From: Oscillospiraceae bacterium
Lineage (GTDB): Bacteria; Bacillota; Clostridia; Oscillospirales; Oscillospiraceae
Assembly: GCA_020025715.1 (NCBI GenBank)
Contig: JAHHRQ010000092.1
Span: 1-6,420 of the forward strand
Direction: 5' to 3'
DNA length: 6,420 bases
Shown: positions 1 through 5,450 of the stretch, one piece after another
Numbering within the stretch: position 1 is the first letter of the stretch
Layout of the letters: every line of letters begins with the position of its first letter
Translations under genes and position numbers: made by a program
Notes under the pieces: generated by a model
Seen by the model: only the letters and a program-made list of their open reading frames with translations
Databases searched by the model: none
Told to the model about the DNA's origin: nothing

Positions 1-904
1 CGACAGCGAACTGAAAAAAGAAGATTTCTTTTGGAACGTATTTGAAGCCATGAGCATAGACGGCGGCTTGCCGTATATCAGCGACAGCGTATGTGTAAAA
101 ACTCTGGCAGTTCCGGAAAGCCTTGCAGACGGGAAAAAAGCATGGTTGTTGGATGATGTAAGCTCTTCTCTTAGTTCGCAAGGGCGGTATTATGTCGGAA
201 ATATGGATGGGCTGGGATTTATTCTTAATACCTTGCAGGCGGATAATAGCTTTTTAGACGGTGCTCAGGGAAAATGCAATTTTAATACACCTCAGTTTGT
301 TGAGCTTCTGGAGACTGCAAAAGAAATCGAAAAAAGTTATCAGCTTTGTTCCGAGTCTGAGGACTTTGAACCTTACAGTATATTAAACGCCTGCATAATG
401 ACAGCGGCTGAAATACGCAGTCTGCAAGACTATTACGGAAATGAGCTGTGCTTTGTGGGCATACCCGGAGGAGAAAGCTGCGGCAATTTTATAGTCAGCC
501 CAATGTCTCAGCTTGCAATATCTGCTTCATCGGAAAATAAAGCGGGAGCATGGGAATTTCTGAAAAGCTTTCTCAGCGAAGAACATATGCGGCATACTAT
601 GGTATTGGGTGACTCTGCTATCGGCCTTCCAATCAACAGGACTGCATTTCAGGCAGTAGGGGAGAATGCGATTAAAGGAAAAGACAGCTGGTGCGAGTTT
701 TACGGCTGTAAGCCGACAAAAGAGGACGTGGCAATGGCAGAAGAACTTATGGAAAAGGTCAATGTATGCAGGCTTATAGACGGAGGCCTGTATCACATAT
801 TATCTCAAGAGTGCAGCAGCTTCTTCTGCAATTTACAGACAGCGGAAGAGACCGCAGAAAGAATACAGAATTCCGTAAGCCTTTATCTCAGCGAACAGGA
901 ATGA
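1..904 (+). CDS. Extracellular solute-binding protein of an ABC importer, 5'-truncated by the window
   Basis: The reading frame is open from position 2 to the TGA at 902-904 (about 300 residues), and the 16 codons before the first in-window ATG (50) are also open, so the gene starts upstream. The sequence resembles the C-terminal two thirds of family 1 (sugar-type) solute-binding proteins. It has a GKCNFNTPQFVELLETAKE segment (new-ligand lobe region), a VGIPGGESCGNF stretch, then an LAISASSENKAGAWEFLKSF segment and a GLPINRTAF segment, which together are typical of lipoprotein sugar binders of Clostridia. The expected role is ligand capture outside the cell for a MalFG-like permease; the signal peptide and lipobox would lie upstream and cannot be seen. 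The specific ligand cannot be told. It carries 11 cysteines in 300 residues, which is high for this family. No permease gene follows, so it is the last gene of its unit. Confidence 0.75.
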   Translation, partial: DSELKKEDFFWNVFEAMSIDGGLPYISDSVCVKTLAVPESLADGKKAWLLDDVSSSLSSQGRYYVGNMDGLGFILNTLQADNSFLDGAQGKCNFNTPQFVELLETAKEIEKSYQLCSESEDFEPYSILNACIMTAAEIRSLQDYYGNELCFVGIPGGESCGNFIVSPMSQLAISASSENKAGAWEFLKSFLSEEHMRHTMVLGDSAIGLPINRTAFQAVGENAIKGKDSWCEFYGCKPTKEDVAMAEELMEKVNVCRLIDGGLYHILSQECSSFFCNLQTAEETAERIQNSVSLYLSEQE

Positions 905-921
905 TGATTAAATGAGGAAAA

Positions 922-1092
922 TCAGGCTTGTGCAGATAATAGACGGTCACAATGTTTTGCCAAGCCGATAAAATCATCTTGTACAGCATTCGGAATACTA
1001 AGTTTTCTGTATGTTTTATAAAAGAGAACCGGCTTGTAGTAATCACCCTACTGTGTATATGTGCCGCCCGGTTCTTAAAATAATGTTTTCAT
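922..1092 (-). pseudogene. Remnant of transposon-encoded protein TnpV (N-terminal part, two in-frame stops)
   Basis: On the minus strand an AAAGGAGG ribosome binding site precedes an ATG at 1092-1090. Translation reads MKTLF-stop-EPGGTYTQ-stop-GDYYKPVL and stays open to a TGA at 924-922, 57 codons in all. The pattern F-x3-GGTYTx-x-GDY matches the start of TnpV proteins, small proteins of unknown role on Tn-type and integrative elements of Clostridia. The two stops (TAA at 1077-1075, TAG at 1050-1048) fall where the family has Glu and Gln, so each could be one base change from GAA and CAG. After KPVL I no longer recognise TnpV, so the remainder is truncated or recombined. The family assignment comes from remembered family sequence. 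The gene cannot make a full protein. Confidence 0.6.
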
Positions 1093-1096
1093 AGCA

Positions 1097-1133
1097 AAAC
1101 CTCCTTTGCACCATTATTGTACAAAGAAGGTTT
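1097..1133 (-). promoter_or_regulatory. Hairpin covering the TnpV-remnant ribosome binding site
   Basis: Arms 1097-1108 and 1122-1133 pair over 12 positions with a 13-nt loop. Read on the minus strand, all 12 pairs form if one G-U is allowed; read on the plus strand the same position is an A-C mismatch. The minus-strand 3' arm contains the AAAGGAGG that would serve the ATG at 1092, so the structure would hide the ribosome binding site. On the plus strand the stem is followed by CCTTTTT (1134-1140), so it might instead act as a weak terminator for the solute-binding protein gene ending at 904. The G-U asymmetry favours a minus-strand role. Confidence 0.4.
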
Positions 1134-1172
1134 CCTTTTTGCGATTGTGCGATTTTGTTAGAGACAGTATTC

Positions 1173-1355
1173 TTAAGCTGTTATCAGCTCAATTTTTTCA
1201 GCAGGAGTTATCAAGACATCAATTGTATCCCCGTTGGTATCAATAAATTCTACCTCAAATGCAGTGCCATCATATTCGAGTACAATAGTACCTATGGTTC
1301 CAGCCGATAGACCTTGAAAATCATATTTTAACTTTACAGTATCCAATACTTTCAT
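1173..1355 (-). CDS. DUF4926 domain small protein
   Basis: This 60-residue protein begins MKVLDTVKLKYDFQGLSAGTIG and contains the DUF4926 pattern: an N-terminal V-L-D-x-V-x-L strand, a GTIGTIVLEYDG turn (residues about 20-31), then a YEVEF-like FEVEFIDTNGDTIDVLI segment and a final strand. The layout suggests a small all-beta, SH3-like fold. It has no signal peptide or membrane segment, so it should be cytoplasmic. The start ATG (1355-1353) has an AAGGTG ribosome binding site 7 nt upstream, supporting translation. DUF4926 proteins are small, often found in accessory regions near toxin-like or mobile genes, and have no established function that I know of. Here the gene stands alone between two broken genes in the same orientation and is itself intact. 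I see no partner gene in this window. Confidence 0.82.
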   Translation of the reverse strand: MKVLDTVKLKYDFQGLSAGTIGTIVLEYDGTAFEVEFIDTNGDTIDVLITPAEKIELITA

Positions 1356-1382
1356 GTCGTTACACCTTACCTAACAGCTTTT

Positions 1383-1398
1383 TGATATACACATATCA
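1383..1398. repeat. Inverted repeat in the DUF4926 leader, possible operator
   Basis: TGATAT and ATATCA form perfect 6-bp arms around ACAC, 28 nt upstream of the DUF4926 start codon and just downstream of the predicted -10 element. The position suits a repressor site or a small mRNA hairpin. The tract is AT-rich, so a chance palindrome is possible. Confidence 0.3.
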
Positions 1399-1413
1399 TA
1401 TCAATTATATTTT

Positions 1414-1442
1414 ATCATAAAAGACAACGAAGCGTTAAACAA
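1414..1442 (-). promoter_or_regulatory. Candidate sigma-A promoter for the DUF4926 gene
   Basis: On the minus strand, TTGTTT (1442-1437) and TATGAT (1419-1414) are separated by 17 bp. The -10 matches 5 of 6 consensus bases and the -35 only 3 of 6. Transcription would start near 1407, leaving a leader of about 50 nt. The -35 overlaps the stop codon of the neighbouring DUF6809-like remnant (1446-1444). The surrounding sequence is AT-rich, so other -10-like hexamers exist, such as TATAAT slightly downstream. Confidence 0.35.
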
Positions 1443-1443
1443 T

Positions 1444-1654
1444 TTACTTAAACGCCTCCAAACTGAACTGCGCGCCGAGACGGAAGCCGATGCTGAAGGT
1501 GCTGATCCGGTCATTGCCGGACTTCTCGGACCAGAGGTCGCAAAGGTACAGAAAAAGCTGTTTCTCTTCATTTTGCAGGTGGTTTGTCAGCTGCTGATAG
1601 TTCTTCAATCTGGGCGGTAAGCTCCGCTGTACGGTTGTTTTGCGGATATAGCTG
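1444..1654 (-). pseudogene. Frameshifted, 5'-truncated DUF6809-like gene remnant
   Basis: On the minus strand the frame ending at the TAA 1446-1444 reads NYQQLTNHL, then an EEKQLFLYLCDLWSEK helix, and ends with FSIGFRLGAQFSLEAFK. The pairing of a charged EEK-x-LF helix with a terminal F-x-x-GFRLG-A helix is typical of the C-terminus of DUF6809 proteins, small helical proteins common on mobile elements of gut Clostridia. Upstream of about 1605 the plausible coding sequence (QLYPQNNRTAELTAQIEEL, 1654-1598) lies in another frame, which meets a TGA shortly after the junction, so a frameshift near 1598-1606 is inferred. No start codon with a ribosome binding site is seen upstream. The match is from memory of the family and is moderate. 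Confidence 0.5.
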
Positions 1655-1721
1655 ATTCGATAGAATTGTTCTTTTACTATAAATTCATTCGGTCGATAGC
1701 TCGCCCGCTATTTTAGAGCAT

Positions 1722-1753
1722 AAAAAATGGGATGTCTTAAAAAGACATCCCAT
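1722..1753 (-). terminator. Intrinsic terminator of tRNA-Pro
   Basis: Arms 1727-1738 (ATGGGATGTCTT) and 1742-1753 (AAGACATCCCAT) form a perfect 12-bp stem with a 3-nt loop. On the minus strand it is followed by a run of six T (1727-1722, the first shared with the stem). The stem begins at the base directly after the CCA end of the tRNA, with no spacer. There is no T-run on the plus strand, so it works for minus-strand transcripts only. Confidence 0.93.
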
Positions 1754-1829
1754 TGGTCGGAGTGGGGAGAGTCGAACTCCCGGCCTCTTGGACCCGAACC
1801 AAGCGCGCTACCATCTGCGCTACACCCCG
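1754..1829 (-). tRNA. tRNA-Pro (anticodon CGG), CCA encoded
   Basis: The minus strand folds as a 76-nt cloverleaf. The acceptor stem is CGGGGTG/CACTCCG (one G-U pair), the D-arm starts TAGCGCAGATGGTAGCGC, the anticodon stem CTTGG/CCAAG encloses the loop TTCGGGT, the T-arm carries GTTCGACTC, and A plus an encoded CCA (1756-1754) complete the 3' end. The anticodon CGG (1796-1794) reads the proline codon CCG. It is a single-gene unit with a consensus promoter 6 nt upstream of the predicted start region and a terminator abutting the CCA. Confidence 0.97.
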
Positions 1830-1841
1830 ATAAGCTTATTT

Positions 1842-1870
1842 ATTATAGTAATTTTATGCCTTATTGTCAA
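1842..1870 (-). promoter_or_regulatory. Consensus sigma-A promoter of tRNA-Pro
   Basis: On the minus strand TTGACA (1870-1865) and TATAAT (1847-1842) are both exact consensus with the ideal 17-bp spacer. Transcription should start near 1835, about 6 nt before the mature tRNA 5' end at 1829. Such strength is expected for a stable RNA gene. Confidence 0.92.
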
Positions 1871-1899
1871 GTAAAATATCATGGTCTACTCTCAATGTA

Positions 1900-1917
1900 T
1901 GGAAAATATAATTTCCA
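1900..1917. promoter_or_regulatory. TATAAT within an inverted repeat upstream of the SpoIVFA-like gene
   Basis: TGGAAA and TTTCCA form perfect 6-bp arms around ATATAA. They enclose an exact TATAAT at 1907-1912 on the plus strand. A -35 is poor (TCTACT at 1885-1890 with a 16-bp spacer). A start near 1919 would fall on the ribosome binding site, so this may not be the real -10. I saw no good sigma-E-type (mother-cell) promoter here. The site may be an operator or chance. Confidence 0.28.
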
Positions 1918-1933
1918 CAGGGGAGATGATTAT

Positions 1934-2254
1934 ATGGAAGAAATGAAAATTTATTTGAGCGCGTTTGCCTTCGCGGTTCTGGCGGCTTTGAAAATGGCTT
2001 TTCCCGGTGCGGCGGAGGACATAAGAGCAGATGCGCTGAGCCTGCTGAGCAATGACAAAGGATGCATTGAGGCAGTTGAAGCAATGGGCAGACGGATTAG
2101 CGAAGAGGGGATAACTCAGGAGCTGATTACGGTTTTTAAACAGGAACAGGCGGAGAAGAAGGCGGCTGTGAAAATAAACGATGGCGGGAAAACCGCGGAA
2201 CAAAAGACCGAGGACACACAGATAAATATTATAAATTTAAATCCGGAGAGCTGA
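1934..2254 (+). CDS. Small single-span membrane protein in the SpoIVFA position
   Basis: The start at 1934 is chosen because AGGGGAG (1919-1925) lies 8 nt upstream; the open frame continues upstream only by reading through the antisense of the tRNA. The 106-residue product has one hydrophobic segment (residues about 5-24), a putative extracytoplasmic region with the stretch CIEAVEAMGRRISEEG (residues about 55-70), and a charged Lys/Glu-rich tail. This resembles the N-terminal part of the M23/SpoIVFA-like proteins that precede SpoIVFB in Clostridia, which hold the protease inactive until the forespore signal arrives. The LytM/M23 domain that normally follows is absent: the frame ends in a polar tail and the protease gene starts 2 nt later. 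The SpoIVFA link rests on position and weak similarity; the coding call itself is stronger. Confidence 0.72.
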   Translation: MEEMKIYLSAFAFAVLAALKMAFPGAAEDIRADALSLLSNDKGCIEAVEAMGRRISEEGITQELITVFKQEQAEKKAAVKINDGGKTAEQKTEDTQINIINLNPES

Positions 2255-2256
2255 AT

Positions 2257-2862
2257 ATGAAGCGGAGAAATTTTTATGTGAGCGCTGCCGCCCTTGCTAT
2301 TCTGGCGGTCTTGTTTTATCTGTCAAAGCCGGAGGAGCTGGCGGCAGTGCTGGCGGCGGTAACTGTACATGAACTGGGGCATATTATTGCCCTTTGGCTG
2401 CTTGGACTGCACATTAAGGGCTTTCGGGCAGAGGCAAAGGGCTTCTGCATTGATTACTACGGCTATACCGGCGCTCTGGGCCACGCTGTTGCAGCGGCGG
2501 CAGGTCCGGCAGCAGGCTTTGTCTATGCCTATGCGGCTTCAAAATACGGTGCGGAGCTTAATAATTCTACCTTGTGCCTTTCAGCGGGGACAAGTCTTAT
2601 TTTATCTGCTTTTAACCTGCTGCCCGCCATGCCGCTGGACGGGGGCAGAATATTTTCCCAGATAGCATATGCAATATGGGGCGACAGAAGGGGAGGGCAG
2701 ATTTGCAAAATCGTAAGCCTTTTTACTGCTCTGTGCCTTTTAGCGGCGGGCATTTGGTGTATGGTTAATGAAAAGGGAGCGGCGCTGCTGGTTGCATCCA
2801 TATGGCTGCTTTTTTATCAGGAAGAAAGACCGGGTATTGTAAAAAGACGAGAAATATTGTAA
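2257..2862 (+). CDS. SpoIVFB-like M50 site-2 protease (intramembrane zinc metalloprotease)
   Basis: The 201-residue polytopic membrane protein has the M50 zinc site HELGH at residues 38-42 inside a transmembrane helix, and the third ligand in NLLPAMPLDGGRI with Asp128. Further hydrophobic segments lie at about 6-22, 75-95, 108-124 and 145-186. In Bacillus SpoIVFB the same elements cleave the pro-sequence of sigma-K in the outer forespore membrane. It starts 2 nt after the SpoIVFA-like gene with GGAG 8 nt upstream, so the two are probably translationally coupled. The TIGR03960/TIGR03936 pair downstream is the usual neighbourhood of spoIVFAB in Clostridia and supports the assignment. It is shorter than Bacillus SpoIVFB (about 288 residues) and no C-terminal CBS domain is seen. 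A different S2P-type substrate cannot be excluded. Confidence 0.92.
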   Translation: MKRRNFYVSAAALAILAVLFYLSKPEELAAVLAAVTVHELGHIIALWLLGLHIKGFRAEAKGFCIDYYGYTGALGHAVAAAAGPAAGFVYAYAASKYGAELNNSTLCLSAGTSLILSAFNLLPAMPLDGGRIFSQIAYAIWGDRRGGQICKIVSLFTALCLLAAGIWCMVNEKGAALLVASIWLLFYQEERPGIVKRREIL

Positions 2863-2918
2863 AATACTTTGAATGAGGTTTTTACACCATACCTCAAACC
2901 AATGATATGGAGTTTACT

Positions 2919-4757
2919 ATGGATAAAAGACTTGAAAGAATTCTGTTGAAAGTGCAGAAGCCTGCCCGTTACACCGGCGGCGAATTCAACCAGATAATAA
3001 AGGACAAGGACAGCGTTTCCCTCCGTGTTGCTTTCTGCTTCCCTGACACCTATGAAATCGGCATGTCAAACCTTGGTATGGGTATCCTGTACAATACCAT
3101 GAACAGCCTTGATTTCGTATGGTGTGAGCGTGTTTTCGCACCTTGGGGAGATATGTATGAGGAAATGAAGAAAGCAAATATTCCTCTTTATGCCCTTGAA
3201 AGCGGAGACAGTCTGGATAAATTTGATATGCTGGCCTTTTCCATAGGCTATGAAATGGCATACACAACTGTGCTTGATATGCTGGAGATGTCCGGAATTC
3301 CTCTCAGAAGTGCGGACAGACCAGACCTTTCACCCCTTATATTTGCCGGCGGTACCGCTGCTGTTAACGCAGAGCCTATGGCACCTTTCATCGACCTCTT
3401 TATAGTAGGCGAGGGCGAGGAAGTAAATAATGAGGTGCTGTGCCTTTACAAAAAGGCCAAGGATGAAAACTGGAGCAAGCACGAGTTTTTAGTGAAGGCC
3501 GCTCAGATACAGGGCGTATATGTGCCTTCATTATATGAAGTGAGCTACAATGAGGACGGCACCATAAAGGCCGTTACTGCAACAGAGGGCGCACCGGAGA
3601 AGGTTAAAAAGAGAATAGTTCAGGATCTGGACGCATCACCCTTCCCCACAAACCCCATAGTGCCTTCTACTGAAATCGTTCACGACAGAGTGAGCCTTGA
3701 GGTTTTCCGCGGCTGTGTCCGCGGCTGCCGTTTCTGTCAGGCGGGACATGTTTACAGACCTATCCGCGCCAAGAAAACAGAAACACTTATTAAGCAGGGC
3801 ATTGAAACTCTTAAAAATACAGGCTATCAGGATGTAACCCTCCTCTCTCTCAGTACCAGTGACTACCGACAGCTGCCCGAACTCTGCGACGGACTGCTGG
3901 ACTACTGCGAGGAAAGAAGCATAGGTATTTCTCTGCCGTCACTTCGAGCAGATAACTTCTCTATGGAGCTGATGGAGAGACTGCAGAAGGTCAGAAAGAG
4001 CGGTCTTACCTTTGCCGTTGAGGGCGGCAGCCAGAGACTGAGAGACGCTATAAATAAAAACGTAACAGAAGAAGACCTGCTTCACACCTGCGAGATTGCT
4101 TTTGCGGGCGGCTGGAACACTGTTAAGCTTTACTACATGCTGGGTCTGCCTACTGAAACCGATGAAGATATTCTGGGCATTGCAGAAATGGCAAATCAGG
4201 TTCTGCACTGCTGGCGCATGAATTCTCCAAACAAAAACCGCGGTGTTAAAATCACCATTTCCACTTCCTGCTTCATCCCCAAGCCTCACAGCCCCTTCCA
4301 GTGGGAGCCTCAGATAAGCATGGAGGAATATTTAAGACGCGTTAATCTGCTGAGAAGCAATATTACCGCAAGAAATGTTACCTACAACTGGCATGACGCA
4401 GAGACAAGCCTTATAGAAGCCGTCCTTTCAAGAGGCGACAGAAGAGTTGCAGACGCAATCGAAGAGGTTCACCGCAACGGCGGCAGACTTGATGCGTGGA
4501 GCGATTACTTCTCATTTGAAAGATGGATGAACGCCTTTAAAACCTGCGGCATTGACCCTGAATTTTACGCAAACCGTGACTATCCCTTAGACAGCATCCT
4601 GCCTTGGGATCATATTGATGTAGGTGTCCGTAAGGCACACCTGCTCCATGAAAGAGAGATGTGCTACAAATCTCAGCTTTCTCCCGACTGCCGCAAACAG
4701 TGCATGGGCTGCGGAGCACTTAAACTTTTAGAAGGAGGCAGACGCTGCGATGAGTAA
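2919..4757 (+). CDS. TIGR03960-family B12-binding domain/radical SAM protein
   Basis: I choose ATG 2919 over the in-frame ATG 2907, because TGGAG (2908-2912) then sits 6 nt upstream and the protein begins MDKRLERILLKVQKPARY, as family members do. The product has 612 residues, usual for the family. The N-terminal third (about 30-180) is a cobalamin-binding-type Rossmann region with FCFPDTYEIGMSNLG and IVGEGEE. The radical SAM core follows (about 255-480), with the 4Fe-4S motif CVRGCRFC at Cys266, Cys270 and Cys273. The C-terminus carries a second CxxxCxxC at Cys591, Cys595 and Cys598. Proteins of this class cleave S-adenosylmethionine to a 5'-deoxyadenosyl radical; the substrate here is unknown. 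It overlaps the next gene by 8 nt, and that gene encodes its habitual partner. The protein should be cytoplasmic and oxygen-sensitive. Confidence 0.93.
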   Translation: MDKRLERILLKVQKPARYTGGEFNQIIKDKDSVSLRVAFCFPDTYEIGMSNLGMGILYNTMNSLDFVWCERVFAPWGDMYEEMKKANIPLYALESGDSLDKFDMLAFSIGYEMAYTTVLDMLEMSGIPLRSADRPDLSPLIFAGGTAAVNAEPMAPFIDLFIVGEGEEVNNEVLCLYKKAKDENWSKHEFLVKAAQIQGVYVPSLYEVSYNEDGTIKAVTATEGAPEKVKKRIVQDLDASPFPTNPIVPSTEIVHDRVSLEVFRGCVRGCRFCQAGHVYRPIRAKKTETLIKQGIETLKNTGYQDVTLLSLSTSDYRQLPELCDGLLDYCEERSIGISLPSLRADNFSMELMERLQKVRKSGLTFAVEGGSQRLRDAINKNVTEEDLLHTCEIAFAGGWNTVKLYYMLGLPTETDEDILGIAEMANQVLHCWRMNSPNKNRGVKITISTSCFIPKPHSPFQWEPQISMEEYLRRVNLLRSNITARNVTYNWHDAETSLIEAVLSRGDRRVADAIEEVHRNGGRLDAWSDYFSFERWMNAFKTCGIDPEFYANRDYPLDSILPWDHIDVGVRKAHLLHEREMCYKSQLSPDCRKQCMGCGALKLLEGGRRCDE

Positions 4758-5409
4758 ACTGAGACTGCGTTTTAAAAAGACCGGAAGAGCGGTCTATATA
4801 TCCCACCTTGACCTTATGCGTACCATGCAGAGAGCTTTTTCCAGAGCCGGATATGAGCTTGAATATTCAAAGGGCTTTAACCCTCACCCCCAGATTTCTA
4901 TTTCTCTCCCTCTCTCCGTGGGTGCTGCAAGCCTGTGCGAGGTTATGGATTTCAGCTTGAAAAATGAAGAGGATCTCACCGAACTGCCTGCAAGACTTAC
5001 CCGCCAGATGCCGGAGGGCATAGAGGTTTATGACGCCTATGTTGCCCCCAGAAAGGCATCGGAGCTTAAATGGCTGGAGATTTCCGGAATATTTGAGTAT
5101 GATGAGCGGGATAAAACCGAAATGACCGAAAAGATCAGAGAATTTTTCAGTCAGGAAAAAATCGTAATAAGCAAGAAAACAAAGCGCGGCATGGGCGAAA
5201 TGGACATCCGCCCCGCATTTAAGGACCTGAGCTTTGAGGAGACAGAGGACGGAGTTAAACTCCATGTGTTCGTGTCTGCTCAGGAGCCTACCTTAAATCC
5301 CCAGCTTTTGTGCGACGCACTGGAGCAGAAAGCGGCAGAAATTGCACCGGATTTTGCTAAATTTACAAGACTTGAGGGCTATGACAAAGAAATGAACATT
5401 TTCCGATAA
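4750..5409 (+). CDS. TIGR03936-family (DUF2344) radical SAM-associated protein
   Basis: The 219-residue cytoplasmic protein has the conserved family start: KLRLRFKKTGRAVYISHLDL (residues 3-22), with His19 and Asp21, and SKGFNPHPQISIS (residues 40-52). The C-terminal half is variable, with an alternating strand/helix pattern. It has no cysteine cluster of its own. AAGGAGG (4732-4738) lies 11 nt upstream of the start, a slightly long spacing. The gene overlaps the TIGR03960 gene by 8 nt, indicating coupled translation; in some genomes the two are fused. The pair is often linked to rng and rplU, suggesting a role in RNA or ribosome biology, but the reaction is not established to my knowledge. 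The stop is followed within 10 nt by the rplS promoter, with no clear terminator between. Confidence 0.92.
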   Translation: MSKLRLRFKKTGRAVYISHLDLMRTMQRAFSRAGYELEYSKGFNPHPQISISLPLSVGAASLCEVMDFSLKNEEDLTELPARLTRQMPEGIEVYDAYVAPRKASELKWLEISGIFEYDERDKTEMTEKIREFFSQEKIVISKKTKRGMGEMDIRPAFKDLSFEETEDGVKLHVFVSAQEPTLNPQLLCDALEQKAAEIAPDFAKFTRLEGYDKEMNIFR

Positions 5410-5415
5410 AAAGAC

Positions 5416-5444
5416 TTGCAATAAGAAAATGTTTATGGTAAAAT
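5416..5444 (+). promoter_or_regulatory. Sigma-A promoter of rplS
   Basis: TTGCAA (5416-5421) and TAAAAT (5439-5444) are separated by exactly 17 bp; the -10 matches 5 of 6 consensus bases and the -35 matches 4 of 6. Transcription should begin near 5451, leaving a leader of about 98 nt. A 7-bp-arm palindrome, TATGGTAAAATACCATA (5434-5450), is centred on the -10, a possible operator. Confidence 0.72.
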
Positions 5445-5450
5445 ACCATA

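Noticed and set aside
1025..1092. MKTLF as a functional leader peptide followed by an attenuator hairpin (1025-1032 with 1068-1075)
   Set aside because: Reading through the stop gives the TnpV motif GGTYTQ in the same frame, no resistance gene follows, and the hairpin has only a weak T-run, so a pseudogene explains it better.
1727..1933. Upstream extension of the 1934-2254 gene to an ATG at 1727
   Set aside because: This stretch reads through the antisense of tRNA-Pro and its terminator and promoter; it has no ribosome binding site, whereas AGGGGAG precedes 1934.
2874..2896. Short inverted repeat TGAGGT...ACCTCA between the M50 and radical SAM genes as a terminator
   Set aside because: The stem is only 6 bp with an 11-nt loop and no T-run follows, so it should not stop transcription.
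2907..2918. ATG 2907 as start of the TIGR03960 gene
   Set aside because: Its bases form part of the TGGAG ribosome binding site for ATG 2919, no ribosome binding site precedes 2907, and family members begin like the 2919 start.
3939..4289. 116-codon minus-strand frame inside the radical SAM gene
   Set aside because: It is antisense to a conserved core domain, has no ribosome binding site and no recognisable sequence; it is a by-product of codon bias.
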